This document shows, piece after piece, positions 25,926 through 34,231 of a DNA stretch of 64,000 nucleotides. The stretch spans positions 1,116,001 to 1,180,000 of the forward strand of contig NZ_JBJDPS010000001.1 of NCBI RefSeq assembly GCF_044901685.1. The letters run 5' to 3'. The notes beneath the pieces are model-generated. The model was given only the letters and a program-made list of their open reading frames with translations. It ran no database searches and was not told where the DNA came from. Numbering within the stretch: position 1 is the stretch's first letter; each line of letters begins with the position of its first letter. The position numbers and the translations under genes were made by a program. The stretch comes from Micromonospora_G sp044901685 (GTDB taxonomy: Bacteria > Actinomycetota > Actinomycetes > Mycobacteriales > Micromonosporaceae).

Positions 25926-26741
25926 ATGACAACACCGGACCCGAACGCCCCGGACACCATCGTTCTCGTCCACGGATTCTGGGTGACCCCGCGTAGCTGG
26001 GAGAACTGGATCAGCCACTACGAGAAGCGCGGCTACCGCGTCATCGCCCCGGCGTACCCCGGTCTGGAGGTGGAGGTCGAAGCCCTCAACGCCGACCCCA
26101 CCCCGATCGACAAGCTGACCGTGCCGGCGATCATCGAGCACCTGGAGTCGGTCATCCGGCCACTGCCGAAGCCGCCGATCATCATCGGACACTCGGCCGG
26201 TGGCGCCTTCACCCAGATCCTGCTCGACCACGGGTTCGGCGCGGCCGGGGTGGCGATGAACTCGGCACCGACCGAGGGAGTGCGGGTTGTGCCGCTCTCC
26301 CAGGTCAAGTCGACGTTTCCGGTGTTGCGGAGCCCGGCCAACCGGCACCGGTCGGTCGGGCTCACCCTGGAGGAGTGGCGGTACGCCTTCACGAACACCT
26401 TCACCGACGAGGAGTCGGAGGCACTCTGGAAGCGGTACGCGATTCCCGCCAACGGGGGCATCCTGTGGGGGAGCGTGCTGGCGAACTTCCAACCGGGCCA
26501 CCAGGACACCTGGGTCGACTACCACAACGACAACCGGGCGCCGCTGCTGTTCATCTCCGGCTCGGAGGACCACATCATGCCGCCGGCGGTGCAGCGCTCC
26601 AACGCCAAGCACTACAAGTCCGACACCCACACCGAGCACGTGGAGTACCCGGGCTACGCCCACCTGCTCCCGGCCCAGCAGGGTTGGGAGCAGATCGCCG
26701 ACGACGTGCTCTCCTGGGCCGTCGAGCACGCCCGCCGGTAG
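25926..26741 (+). CDS. Alpha/beta hydrolase
   Basis: A 271-residue cytoplasmic hydrolase from ATG 25926, five bases after the stop of the hydrolase remnant. The oxyanion loop is VLVHGFWVTPRSWENW, the nucleophile GHSAGG, the acid Asp lies in ISGSEDHIMPP, and the catalytic His in PGYAHLLPAQQGW. It resembles the lysophospholipase-type (Hydrolase_4/6) group common in actinomycetes. Substrate unknown. Confidence 0.85.
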   Translation: MTTPDPNAPDTIVLVHGFWVTPRSWENWISHYEKRGYRVIAPAYPGLEVEVEALNADPTPIDKLTVPAIIEHLESVIRPLPKPPIIIGHSAGGAFTQILLDHGFGAAGVAMNSAPTEGVRVVPLSQVKSTFPVLRSPANRHRSVGLTLEEWRYAFTNTFTDEESEALWKRYAIPANGGILWGSVLANFQPGHQDTWVDYHNDNRAPLLFISGSEDHIMPPAVQRSNAKHYKSDTHTEHVEYPGYAHLLPAQQGWEQIADDVLSWAVEHARR

Positions 26742-26800
26742 CCGGCACCGCATCCGTACATCCGCGTGACCGCCGGGCCGCGCGGCACGACACCACCGGG

Positions 26801-26836
26801 GCGTACTCCGGCCGGGCGGGACCCGCCGGAGTACGC
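26801..26836. promoter_or_regulatory. Inverted repeat upstream of metallo-hydrolase
   Basis: GCGTACTCCGG (26801-26811) pairs perfectly with CCGGAGTACGC (26826-26836). It lies 60 bases after the hydrolase stop and 22 bases before the next start, so it could end the first transcript or act as an operator for the second. Confidence 0.5.
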
Positions 26837-26858
26837 TCCGCACCGGAAGGGGCGAAAC

Positions 26859-27668
26859 ATGCCGGCCGTACGCATCACGCACGTGGGTGGTCCCACGACC
26901 ATGATCGAGGTCGGCGGGTGGCGTCTGCTGACCGACCCGACGTTCGACCCGCCCGGCGGCAGGTACAACTTCGGCTGGGGCACGAGTTCGCGCAAGACGG
27001 TCGGTCCGGCGCTCGCCGCCGCGGAGCTCCCACCGGTCGACGCCATCCTGCTCACCCACGACCATCACGGCGACAACCTGGATATCGCCGGGCGGGCGTT
27101 GCTCCCGGCGGCCGGCGTGGTCGTCACCACCGTCGCCGGTGCCGGCCGGCTCGGCGGCACGGCGCGGGGTCTCGCGCCCTGGGCCAGCACCCGGTTGACA
27201 GGGCCGGGGCGTGTCCCGATCGAGATCACCGCAACCCCGTGCCGGCACGGACCGCCGTTGAGCCGACCGATCGTCGGCGAGGTGACCGGGTTCGCGCTGC
27301 GCTGGGAGGGCCAGGAGCACGGCGTGCTCTGGATCTCCGGGGACACCGTGCTCTACGACGGGGTGCGCCAGGTCGCCGACCGTCTGACGGTCGATGTCGC
27401 GGTGCTGCACCTGGGCGGCGTACGGTTCCCGGTCACCGGTCCGCTGCGGTACACCATGACCGCCCGGCAGGCGGTCGAACTCTGCCGACTACTGCGCCCG
27501 CGTACGGTCGTGCCGGTGCACTACGAGGGCTGGAAGCACTTCAAGCAGGGGCGTGACGTGGTCGAGCGGGAGTTCGCACGGGCGCCGGAGGAGGTCGCGG
27601 CCGGTCTGCGCTGGTTGCCGATCGGGGTCGGGGTGGACCTCGACGGGCGCGGGACCGTGCGGCGGTAG
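26859..27668 (+). CDS. MBL-fold metallo-hydrolase (UlaG/YtnP-like)
   Basis: A 269-residue metallo-beta-lactamase-fold protein. TMIEVGGWRLLTDPTFDPPG opens the fold; the metal motif is LTHDHHGDNLD (HxHxxD form). A later ISGDTVLYDG supplies the bridging Asp, and VVPVHYEGWKHFKQG the last His. It resembles L-ascorbate-6-phosphate lactonase/N-acyl-PE phospholipase-like enzymes. ATG 26859 is preceded by GGAAGGGG. Confidence 0.85.
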   Translation: MPAVRITHVGGPTTMIEVGGWRLLTDPTFDPPGGRYNFGWGTSSRKTVGPALAAAELPPVDAILLTHDHHGDNLDIAGRALLPAAGVVVTTVAGAGRLGGTARGLAPWASTRLTGPGRVPIEITATPCRHGPPLSRPIVGEVTGFALRWEGQEHGVLWISGDTVLYDGVRQVADRLTVDVAVLHLGGVRFPVTGPLRYTMTARQAVELCRLLRPRTVVPVHYEGWKHFKQGRDVVEREFARAPEEVAAGLRWLPIGVGVDLDGRGTVRR

Positions 27669-27712
27669 GCGCCGCGCCGGGAACAGGCACCACTCGCGCG
27701 GCCACCGGTCAC

Positions 27713-28231
27713 TCAACCCTTGACGGCCTCCGCGATCCGCAGGGCGGCCTGGGCGGGCGTGAGGTGTGTGGTGTCGACGACCTCGGCCTCGCTGTGCAGC
27801 CAGGTGCGGGCCGCCTCGGCGTAGGGCTCGAGGTACCTGAGGCGGAACGGGGACGGGACGGGGTGTTCCCCCTCGATACGCCGCCGCAGGGTGTCCTGGT
27901 CGGCGTGGATGACGAAGTGCCTTACCGGGATGGCGTGTCGGGCGAGGCCTGTGCTGATCTCCCGCCAGTACCGCTCGACCAGGACGGTCATGGGCATCAC
28001 CAGCGTGCCGCCGGTGTAGTCGAGTACGCTGCGGGCGGTCTCGACGACAAGCTGCCGCCACGGCGGCCAGTGCTGGAAGTTGTCCGTCGCGGGCAGCCCC
28101 GGTCTGATGTCCATGAGGGTCTCGCCGACCTTCTCGGCGTCGAACACCCGCGAACCCGGGATCAGTCGCTGTACGAGCACACTTGTTGTCGTCTTGCCGG
28201 CCCCGTGTGTGCCGTTGAGCCATACGATCAT
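27713..28231 (-). CDS. AAA ATPase/kinase, TmrB-like
   Basis: A 172-residue P-loop protein. The Walker A is WLNGTHGAGKTTTSVLVQRL at the extreme N-terminus, then FDAEKVGETLMDIRP and VMPMTVLVERYWREI. The VRHFVIHADQDTLRRRIEGE segment and a lid region follow. This layout matches TmrB-type proteins (tunicamycin-resistance-like) and small nucleoside/shikimate-type kinases. The natural substrate is unknown. It follows osmC in the same direction after a 19-base gap, so the GntR-OsmC-TmrB genes probably share one transcript. Confidence 0.8.
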   Translation of the reverse strand: MIVWLNGTHGAGKTTTSVLVQRLIPGSRVFDAEKVGETLMDIRPGLPATDNFQHWPPWRQLVVETARSVLDYTGGTLVMPMTVLVERYWREISTGLARHAIPVRHFVIHADQDTLRRRIEGEHPVPSPFRLRYLEPYAEAARTWLHSEAEVVDTTHLTPAQAALRIAEAVKG

Positions 28232-28250
28232 GACACCCGACGCTACCGCC

Positions 28251-28763
28251 TCAGACCGGCGACGTCGTCTTGTCCTCCGGCGTGCCGGCGACGACGATGA
28301 CCGGCTCGTGGCGTACCGGAAAGTTGACCGAGTTGGCGATGAAGCAGAGCCGCTGCGCGGCCTCGTGCTGCTCCCGCGCCGGCTCCACCATCTCGGGCGA
28401 CGCGACGGTGACCCGCGGCCGCAGCACGACCTCGGTGAAGTGGCCGCCGCCGTCCGGCGTCTCGGCCATCTCGCCGTGGGGGTTGTCGGTGTAGCCGGTC
28501 ACCACGACGCCCGCGACCACGCACCGGTGCAGGTACGACAGCATGTGGCACTGGGCGAGTGCCGCGAGCAGGAGCTGCTCGGGGTTCCAACGGTCCGGCT
28601 CGCCGCGGAACGTCGGGTCCGAGGAGCCCAGCAGCGGCGGCCGGCCCGGCGCCGTGACCTCGTGGGCCCGGCTGTAGGCGCGGTAGCCGCTGGTGCCGGT
28701 GCCCCGGTCGCCGGTCCAGTGCAGGGTCAGTTCATAGGTGTGCGTCTTGGCCAACGAGACCAC
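28251..28763 (-). CDS. OsmC-family peroxiredoxin-like protein
   Basis: A 170-residue OsmC/Ohr-fold protein. The first strand is THTYELTLHWTGDRGTGTSG, the helix NPEQLLLAALAQCHMLSYLH contains the conserved peroxidatic Cys, and the second Cys is in EAAQRLCFIANSVNFPVRHE. It should reduce organic hydroperoxides using dithiols in the cytoplasm. GTG 28763 is preceded by AAGGAG. Its start lies 32 bases inside the end of the GntR gene, so translation of the pair is coupled. Confidence 0.88.
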   Translation of the reverse strand: MVSLAKTHTYELTLHWTGDRGTGTSGYRAYSRAHEVTAPGRPPLLGSSDPTFRGEPDRWNPEQLLLAALAQCHMLSYLHRCVVAGVVVTGYTDNPHGEMAETPDGGGHFTEVVLRPRVTVASPEMVEPAREQHEAAQRLCFIANSVNFPVRHEPVIVVAGTPEDKTTSPV

Positions 28764-29415
28764 CGGCAACTCCTTCACTCGATGCCGCCTCGGCGGCGGC
28801 GAACTGGGTCGCGAGCACGTGCTCGCGGGCGGCGGCTGCCGCGTCCTGGGGCCGGCCGTCGACGATCGCCGCGAGGAGTACGTCGTGCTCGCTGCTGGCC
28901 CGCGCCCCGCGCGTCGGTGGCACCAGTGACGCCCGCGTGCTGACGACGATCTGGTCCCAGAGATGGTCCAGCAGGTCCAGTGCGACGGGATTGGCGGACA
29001 GCTCGGCGATTCGCCGGTGGAAGCGGCGGTTGTGCAGCACGGCCTGGTCGAACCGGCCCGCCGAGGTCTCCTCCTCGGCACGCTCCGCGTCCCGCCGTAG
29101 CGCGGCCAGGTCGGCGGGGGCGATCTGACCGGCCCGTTGCCGGCCGGCGGCCAGCTCGGCGGTCAGCGCCTCCAGGGCTGTTCGGACCTGGTACGCGTGG
29201 ACCAGCGCGTCCGGTTCGAGCCGCACGACGACGACGCCCCGGCCCGCGGCCCGGAGCAGTCCCTCGCTGGTCAGTCGGCGCAACGCCTCGCGCACCGGCG
29301 TGCGGCTCATCGCCAGCGTCTCGGTCAGCCTCATCTCGGTCAGTGGCTCGCCGGGTGCGAACCCGCCCGCGACGATCAGGTCGCGCAGCCGCCGGTACGC
29401 CGTCTCGCTCTGCAC
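28732..29415 (-). CDS. GntR-family regulator (FCD domain)
   Basis: A 227-residue FadR-type GntR protein. The winged helix is YRRLRDLIVAGGFAPGEPLT then EMRLTETLAMSRTPVREALR and RGVVVVRLEPD; the effector domain has FDQAVLHNRRFHRRIAELSA with the His residues of FCD metal sites. GTG 29415 begins right at the -10 distance of a clear promoter, giving a leaderless message. The promoter overlaps a palindrome (29432-29450) that this protein probably binds. Downstream targets are osmC and the TmrB-like gene. Confidence 0.88.
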   Translation of the reverse strand: MQSETAYRRLRDLIVAGGFAPGEPLTEMRLTETLAMSRTPVREALRRLTSEGLLRAAGRGVVVVRLEPDALVHAYQVRTALEALTAELAAGRQRAGQIAPADLAALRRDAERAEEETSAGRFDQAVLHNRRFHRRIAELSANPVALDLLDHLWDQIVVSTRASLVPPTRGARASSEHDVLLAAIVDGRPQDAAAAAREHVLATQFAAAEAASSEGVAGGLVGQDAHL

Positions 29416-29421
29416 GCGGCT

Positions 29422-29450
29422 ACCGTATTCGTTGTATGCATTGCATGCAA
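29422..29450 (-). promoter_or_regulatory. Promoter with overlapping GntR operator
   Basis: On the minus strand TTGCAT (29450-29445), a 17-base spacer, then TACGGT (29427-29422), seven bases before GTG 29415. The 19-base TTGTATGCATTGCATGCAA (29432-29450) is palindromic with one mismatched pair, AT-rich in a GC-rich genome, and covers the -35 and most of the spacer. This is the expected arrangement for autorepression. Confidence 0.7.
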
Positions 29451-29724
29451 GTGTGGGGGCCCGGTCGGTGGATCGTCGGGTCCCGCCGGCGCTCGCCCGG
29501 CGAAGATCGATCGGGCGACCGGAATCGCGGCCTGGCGGGGCTTCGCGGTCATCGAGCACCTCATTTCGACCGAATGCCGTTCTTGTCCGTCAACCATTCG
29601 GGCCTGGCGTACGGCGAGCGCGTGGCTCATGATTGACAGGCCGTCCAGTCAAAGACTTACGTCCACTGTGGATGGTTGATAGCATCGCTCCTGACCATGA
29701 TCAACTAGAGGTACAGGGGTGCTC

Positions 29725-30168
29725 ATGAAGTCTCGACGTCAGACAATCGCCCTGGTCGTCGGCGCGACGGTGGCCGCGATGGCCGTACCGCTTCTCTCTT
29801 CGATGAACCAGGCCCAGGCCGGCTCGGGAAGTTACTGCAGCAGCCTGCCGCAATGGACCAGCGGCGTGTGGTACTACGTTGACAACTTCGTCCAATCCGG
29901 TGGGAACATCTACCGGGCGAAGGCGGCGCACCTGTCGTCCAGCAGCCTCTCCCCGTCGTACGCGCCCGAGAAGTGGGCTCCCGCCGGTAGCTGCTCGGGC
30001 GGCCAACCCACGCCGAGCGGGTACCCGACCTACTACCCGACCGACAACCCGTTCCCGTCGGAGAGCCCGTCGAGGTCCTCGTCGCCCTCCGCCTCGCCAA
30101 CGCGTACGCCCACCCCCACGCCCACCGCCTCGGGGAAGACTCCGACCCCGAAGCCGTCGCAGAGCTGA
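29725..30168 (+). CDS. Secreted CBM5/12-like carbohydrate-binding protein
   Basis: A 147-residue protein from ATG 29725 (CAGGGG upstream; a GTG lies six bases earlier). A signal peptide covers about 1-32 (TIALVVGATVAAMAVPLL...AQA). Residues 37-90 carry the aromatic pattern of chitin-binding CBM5/12 modules: LPQWTSGVWYYVDNFVQSGG then NIYRAKAAHL, PSYAPEKWAPAGSC, with two Cys framing it. A Pro/Ser/Thr-rich tail of about 55 residues then ends abruptly. Such tails usually link to a catalytic domain, which is absent here. A hairpin terminator follows. Confidence 0.78.
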   Translation: MKSRRQTIALVVGATVAAMAVPLLSSMNQAQAGSGSYCSSLPQWTSGVWYYVDNFVQSGGNIYRAKAAHLSSSSLSPSYAPEKWAPAGSCSGGQPTPSGYPTYYPTDNPFPSESPSRSSSPSASPTRTPTPTPTASGKTPTPKPSQS

Positions 30169-30174
30169 CCGGCG

Positions 30175-30202
30175 CCAGCGGGGTGCGGCCGCACCCCGCT
30201 GG
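30175..30202. terminator. Bidirectional hairpin terminator
   Basis: CCAGCGGGGTGCGG pairs perfectly with CCGCACCCCGCTGG, immediately after the CBM gene and before the end of the convergent secreted-protein gene. It can serve both transcripts. Confidence 0.7.
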
Positions 30203-30248
30203 ATCACCAAGTCATCGACCTGTTCGGCCGATCATGCCCCGAGTCCGG

Positions 30249-30725
30249 TCAGCCGCAGTGGATGGGTTCGGTCCATCCGGTCCACCCGCCGTGGAGGCGG
30301 ACCCGGAACCTGATGCAGCGGTTGTCCGCCTGGCTGACGGTTGCCGGACCCGCGTAGTACTGGAAGAGGCCCTCGTCGGCCACGGTGAGGGTGGCGTTGC
30401 AGGGGTTACCCGGGATGTTGCTGGCGCACCGCTGGACCTCGAGACGCATGCTCTCCGCGTGGTCACGATGGCTTTGCTTCTGCACCCAGACGCAGTTCGT
30501 GCCGCCGTTGCCGCTCGAATAGAACACGAATGCGGTCAGGTCGACGGTCAACTCGCTGTTGTGCCAATGGCCGACCTGGCTGCCGGCGCAGTTCGTCGGG
30601 TACGGGTTGAGCTTGTCGTGGGCCGAGGCGGGAGACGTGGTGACCGTCAGGATCCCCGCCAGTAGCGCCGTCAGGAGGACGCCCAACGTGCCGTACCGCA
30701 GGACTCGCCGGAGGTGTCGTCTCAT
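30249..30725 (-). CDS. Secreted Cys-containing protein of unknown function
   Basis: A 158-residue protein. A signal peptide with RRHLRRVLRYGTLGVLLTAL and an ASA cleavage site covers about 1-36. The mature part of about 120 residues contains six Cys, suggesting three disulfides, and is rich in Asn, His, Trp and Gly (VGHWHNSELTVDLTAFVFYS). I do not recognise a family. Export is well supported; function is unknown. Confidence 0.7.
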   Translation of the reverse strand: MRRHLRRVLRYGTLGVLLTALLAGILTVTTSPASAHDKLNPYPTNCAGSQVGHWHNSELTVDLTAFVFYSSGNGGTNCVWVQKQSHRDHAESMRLEVQRCASNIPGNPCNATLTVADEGLFQYYAGPATVSQADNRCIRFRVRLHGGWTGWTEPIHCG

Positions 30726-31052
30726 GTGATCTTCCCTCTCCTGTCGAAACTCCGACTGACGTCTGCGCCGAACCGATCACGGTTTTCTGGGGCACTGGTT
30801 CGAATGCGGTCGGCGCTTTCCCAAGCGTGGTCTCCCGGGCGGGGGAAGTCGTTGGCGAGGAGTCCACGGCTACTTGACGATGTGTCCACGGCGCCGAACG
30901 GCCGCCCGTCGGCCGGTCGAGTCACCCTCTCCTGGGAAGGGTCGTCAATGTCGCGACAGGCATGGGTCGACTGACCGCCGGCCCGCCGCGACCTCGCCGA
31001 CCCCGCTGCCGCTCGCCGATTGCCAAGTCGCACGGCCGGTCCGGGTTGCCCG

Positions 31053-31280
31053 TTGCCGCTCCTCGCTACGATCGGCGGCGTACGGGTCGAGCTGACCAGG
31101 GAGGGCGTCCGGCGGGTCGACCCCGAGGGGGCCAGGGTGGGTCGGGACCACGACGACTGCCTGGAGAACGGCGAGGCCTACGCGCAGCTTGTGCCCGCCG
31201 AATCGGCGCTGACCTGGGAGCCCGACAGGGGCGGTGGCAACGACGGGGACGACTGCGTCACGGTCGACCAGGGCGGCTGA
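31053..31280 (+). CDS. Possible small acidic protein
   Basis: A frame with very high third-position GC reads VRVELTREGVRRVDPEGARV and ends WEPDRGGGNDGDDCVTVDQG. The last part recalls the WxxSxxSGxxGxxCVEV pattern of DUF397 proteins, but the resemblance is weak. No good start exists: TTG 31053 is the nearest, and a TACGAT -10-like box at 31068 points to a start near a GTA codon. Treat as tentative. Between 30726 and 31052 I see no convincing gene. Confidence 0.3.
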   Translation: MPLLATIGGVRVELTREGVRRVDPEGARVGRDHDDCLENGEAYAQLVPAESALTWEPDRGGGNDGDDCVTVDQGG

Positions 31281-31306
31281 CGTGTGAACCCGTGGTGGCG
31301 GAGGGC

Positions 31307-31444
31307 TCAGGCGTTTGCCGACGCGTACTCGTCGATCTCGGTGGGCGGAGCCGTCTTGTCCGAGGCGGCCATGAAACTCTGCTCGACCGCCGCCTTCGCC
31401 AGTTCCGCGGCCCGCCCGGACGCGCGGCCGGCGCTTGACGGCAT
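31307..31444 (-). CDS. Possible 45-residue small protein
   Basis: ATG 31444 to TGA 31309-31307 encodes a peptide opening MPSSAGRASGRAAELAKAAV and ending PPTEIDEYASANA. Forty of 45 codons end in G or C, but the opposite strand reads almost as well, so coding status is uncertain. It diverges from the GH43 gene and would share the AT-rich inverted repeat at 31461-31474. No Shine-Dalgarno site is seen. Confidence 0.3.
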   Translation of the reverse strand: MPSSAGRASGRAAELAKAAVEQSFMAASDKTAPPTEIDEYASANA

Positions 31445-31460
31445 GGCCCAACACCGGCAA

Positions 31461-31474
31461 ACATTATCAAATGT
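31461..31474. promoter_or_regulatory. AT-rich inverted repeat at the GH43 start
   Basis: ACATTATCAAATGT has 5-base perfect arms and stands out against the GC-rich background. It overlaps the first possible ATG of the GH43 gene. AT-rich palindromes in front of secreted glycosidase genes are often sugar-responsive operators; that role is inferred. Confidence 0.4.
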
Positions 31475-32979
31475 CGATGTATGGAGCCGTTTTCGGTAGG
31501 GTCGTAGCCGTCGCCGGGATGCTCGCCGCCACCGTCGCGGTCGCTCCGGCCTCGGCCGCTCCGACCTTGGCCGCGTTGCCGGAGTACACCACCGCCGAGG
31601 CGGGCAACCCGATCGTGGCCGGGTGGTACGCCGATCCCGACGTGGCGATCTACAACGACCGCTTCTACGTGTTCCCGACCGCCTCCCGCCCGTACGCGGA
31701 ACAGACCTATCTCGACGCCTTCTCCTCGACCGACCTGGTCACCTGGACCAAGCACCCGAACGTCCTGACCACCGCCAACGTGAGTTGGGCGCGGTACGCC
31801 GTCTGGGCGCCCGCCCCGATCGCCCGCAACGGCAGGTACTACCTGTACTTCGCGGCCAACGACATCCAGAGCAACAGCGAACTCGGCGGTATCGGGGTGG
31901 CGGTGGCCGACCGGCCGGAGGGGCCCTACACCGACGCGATCGGGCGGCCGTTGATCGCGCAGTTCGTCAACGGCGCCCAGCCGATCGACCAGGACGTCTT
32001 TGTCGACGACGACGGGCAGGCGTACATCTACTACGGCGGCTGGGGGCATGCCAACGTCGCCAAGTTGAACGCCGACATGACCAGCCTGGGCACGTTCGCC
32101 GACGGCACGACCTACAGGGAGATCACCCCGAGCGGGTACGTCGAGGGCTCGCAGATGTTCAAGCGCGACGGCAGGTACTACCTGATGTGGTCGGAGGGCG
32201 GCTGGACCGGTCCCAACTACTCCGTGGCGTACGCCATTGCCGACTCACCCGTTGGCCCCTTCACCCGCCTCGACAAGGTCCTCGCGCAGGACCCCGCGGT
32301 GGCTCGCGGCGCCGGGCACAACGCCGTGCTGAACATCCCGGGCACCGACATCTGGTACATCGTCTATCACCGTCGGCCCCTGTCCGAGAGCGACGGCAAC
32401 GCGCGGCAGGTCGCCTACGACCGGATGAACTTCAACGCCGACGGCACCATCCAGCGGGTGAGGATGCTCGTGCAGGACAACTTCGCCGACGGCAACGCGC
32501 TCGGCTGGAAGACGTACGGCGGGGCCTGGTCGGTCAGCGACGGCCAGTACCGGACGACCGCGTCGTACGGTGGAAAGTCATTGCTCGACGACAACCACGT
32601 GAACGCGACCTACGACCTCGACGTCACGGTCACGTCCGGCACCGGCGACGCCGGGCTGGTGTTCCGGGCGTCCAGCGCGGGGACCGGAGCGGACACCTAC
32701 CGCGGCTACTACGCCGGCATCACCCCGGCCGGGCGGGTGATCCTCGGCCGGGCCAACAACAACTGGACGCCGCTCGGCTCGGCGCCGCTGCCGGTCGTCG
32801 CCGGCCAGCGGTACCACCTGCGCGTGGTTGCCAGCGGCTCGTCGATCAAGGTGTACGTCGGTGACCTGACCACCGCGAAGATCTCGGTCACCGACACCAC
32901 CTACCCGTCCGGCAGGTCGGGCGTACGCGTCTACAACGCGGCCGCCGCCTTCGACAACGTCGCCATCACCAACCAGTAG
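31471..32979 (+). CDS. Secreted glycoside hydrolase family 43 (arabinofuranosidase/xylosidase-like)
   Basis: A 502-residue protein from ATG 31471 (ATG 31477 is an alternative; no Shine-Dalgarno). The signal peptide runs to about 30 (VVAVAGMLAATVAVAPASAA). The five-bladed propeller has the three GH43 acids: base Asp in GWYADPDVAIYNDRFYVFPT, the middle Asp in QPIDQDVFVDDDGQAYIYYG, and acid Glu in GYVEGSQMFKRDGRYYLMWS. Residues about 345-502 form a jelly-roll domain (DNFADGNALGWKTYGGAWSV) like those added to arabinan/xylan-cleaving GH43 enzymes. It should release arabinose or xylose from plant polysaccharides outside the cell. Confidence 0.9.
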   Translation: MSMYGAVFGRVVAVAGMLAATVAVAPASAAPTLAALPEYTTAEAGNPIVAGWYADPDVAIYNDRFYVFPTASRPYAEQTYLDAFSSTDLVTWTKHPNVLTTANVSWARYAVWAPAPIARNGRYYLYFAANDIQSNSELGGIGVAVADRPEGPYTDAIGRPLIAQFVNGAQPIDQDVFVDDDGQAYIYYGGWGHANVAKLNADMTSLGTFADGTTYREITPSGYVEGSQMFKRDGRYYLMWSEGGWTGPNYSVAYAIADSPVGPFTRLDKVLAQDPAVARGAGHNAVLNIPGTDIWYIVYHRRPLSESDGNARQVAYDRMNFNADGTIQRVRMLVQDNFADGNALGWKTYGGAWSVSDGQYRTTASYGGKSLLDDNHVNATYDLDVTVTSGTGDAGLVFRASSAGTGADTYRGYYAGITPAGRVILGRANNNWTPLGSAPLPVVAGQRYHLRVVASGSSIKVYVGDLTTAKISVTDTTYPSGRSGVRVYNAAAAFDNVAITNQ

Positions 32980-33138
32980 GTGTCGCTCTGTACGGCCGGC
33001 GCTCGTCCTCCGGAGCCCGGCGGTACGACGTGCCGAGAAGCGCGCGTCGTACCGCCCTGGCCCTCGCGGTGGCGCGTCCGGGTCTCGCTGGCGTTTCCGA
33101 GCCGGTCCGGCCAGGATGATCCAGAAGGAGGTGGGCAG

Positions 33139-34200
33139 GTGCTGCACTTGAGGGTGATCGTCACGGCGGACAAGAGCCGGGCGGTGGTCGACCTGCTGTC
33201 CACGGAGCCCGCGGTCACCCATGTCGTCGTGCTGCCCGGCGCCGCGAAGGTTCCGCCCGGTGACCTGGTGCTCTGCGACGTGGTACGAGAAGGCGCGGAC
33301 GGCGTCCTGGTCGCGCTACGGGAGCTCGGAGTGGACAGGGACGGCGGGATCGCGGTCGAGGGGGTGGACGTCACCCTCTCCGCCGCAGCCGACCGCGCTG
33401 GCGACGCCGCGCCAGGACTGGGCACGGACGCCGTGGTCTGGGACGAGGTCGCGCGCAAGACCGGCGAGGAGACACGGCTCTCGGCGACGTACCTGTTGCT
33501 GATCACGCTGGCGACCATCATCGCCGGCATCGGGGTCCTGCTGGACCAGCCGATCCTGATCGTCGGTGCGATGGTGGTCGGCCCGGAGTTCGGCCCGCTC
33601 GCCGCGCTCAGCGTGGCGCTGGTCCGGTGGCGACGCGCAACCGTCCGGCGGTCGGCGGCGGCCCTGGGGGTCGGTTTCCTCGTCGCGATGACGGCGACCG
33701 TGCTCAGCACCTGGGCGTTGACCGCCGCTGGTCTGATCGATCGGGAGATGCTGCTCGCCGACCGACCGCTGACCGATTTCATCTGGCGGCCTGACGCGCT
33801 CTCCTGGGTGGTGGGTTTCCTGGCCGGGGTGGCCGGCATGCTCTCGGTGACGTCGAACAAGTCCGGTTCGCTCGTCGGCGTGTTGATCTCGGTGACGACG
33901 GTACCGGCGGCGGCGAACGTCGCGGTCGCGGTGGCGTACAACGTGCCGGACGAGGCGGCTGGCTCGGCGCTACAACTGCTGATCAACCTCGCGGCGATCG
34001 TGTTGGCCGGGGTGCTGACCCTGCTGGTGCAGCGGGTGTGGTGGTGGCGAATCACCAGATCCCATCGTTCCTGGACCCGGCGCTTCGCCGGGAGGCGCCG
34101 CGCACCGGGTGATCCGATCCTGGCTCAGCCGGGCTCGCCGCCCGAAACCATCGAGCGCGTGGCAGTGGTCGACCGTGGGGTTGACCGACCGAGCGTCTGA
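33139..34200 (+). CDS. DUF389-family membrane protein
   Basis: A 353-residue protein. An N-terminal soluble domain of about 105 residues (LHLRVIVTADKSRAVVDLLS) precedes six or so membrane segments. The core pattern SATYLLLITLATIIAGIGVL then LDQPILIVGAMVVGPEFGPL and a helix rich in Ala/Val (VSVTT-VPAAANVAVAVAYN) matches the DUF389 (TIGR00341-like) family, whose role is unknown. GTG 33139 is preceded by a strong AGGAGGTGGGCAG site; the frame is open further upstream to 32980 without protein-like content. Confidence 0.85.
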   Translation: MLHLRVIVTADKSRAVVDLLSTEPAVTHVVVLPGAAKVPPGDLVLCDVVREGADGVLVALRELGVDRDGGIAVEGVDVTLSAAADRAGDAAPGLGTDAVVWDEVARKTGEETRLSATYLLLITLATIIAGIGVLLDQPILIVGAMVVGPEFGPLAALSVALVRWRRATVRRSAAALGVGFLVAMTATVLSTWALTAAGLIDREMLLADRPLTDFIWRPDALSWVVGFLAGVAGMLSVTSNKSGSLVGVLISVTTVPAAANVAVAVAYNVPDEAAGSALQLLINLAAIVLAGVLTLLVQRVWWWRITRSHRSWTRRFAGRRRAPGDPILAQPGSPPETIERVAVVDRGVDRPSV

Positions 34201-34231
34201 CGCTGGACCTCCGATCGGGCGGGTGTGGGTC

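Noticed and set aside
30714..31033. Overlapping frames on both strands after the secreted Cys-containing protein
   Set aside because: Compositionally biased, no start signals, no protein-like pattern.
31284..31499. A plus-strand frame opposite the 45-residue small frame
   Set aside because: No family signal, and it runs across the GH43 promoter and start; kept out in favour of the alternatives.
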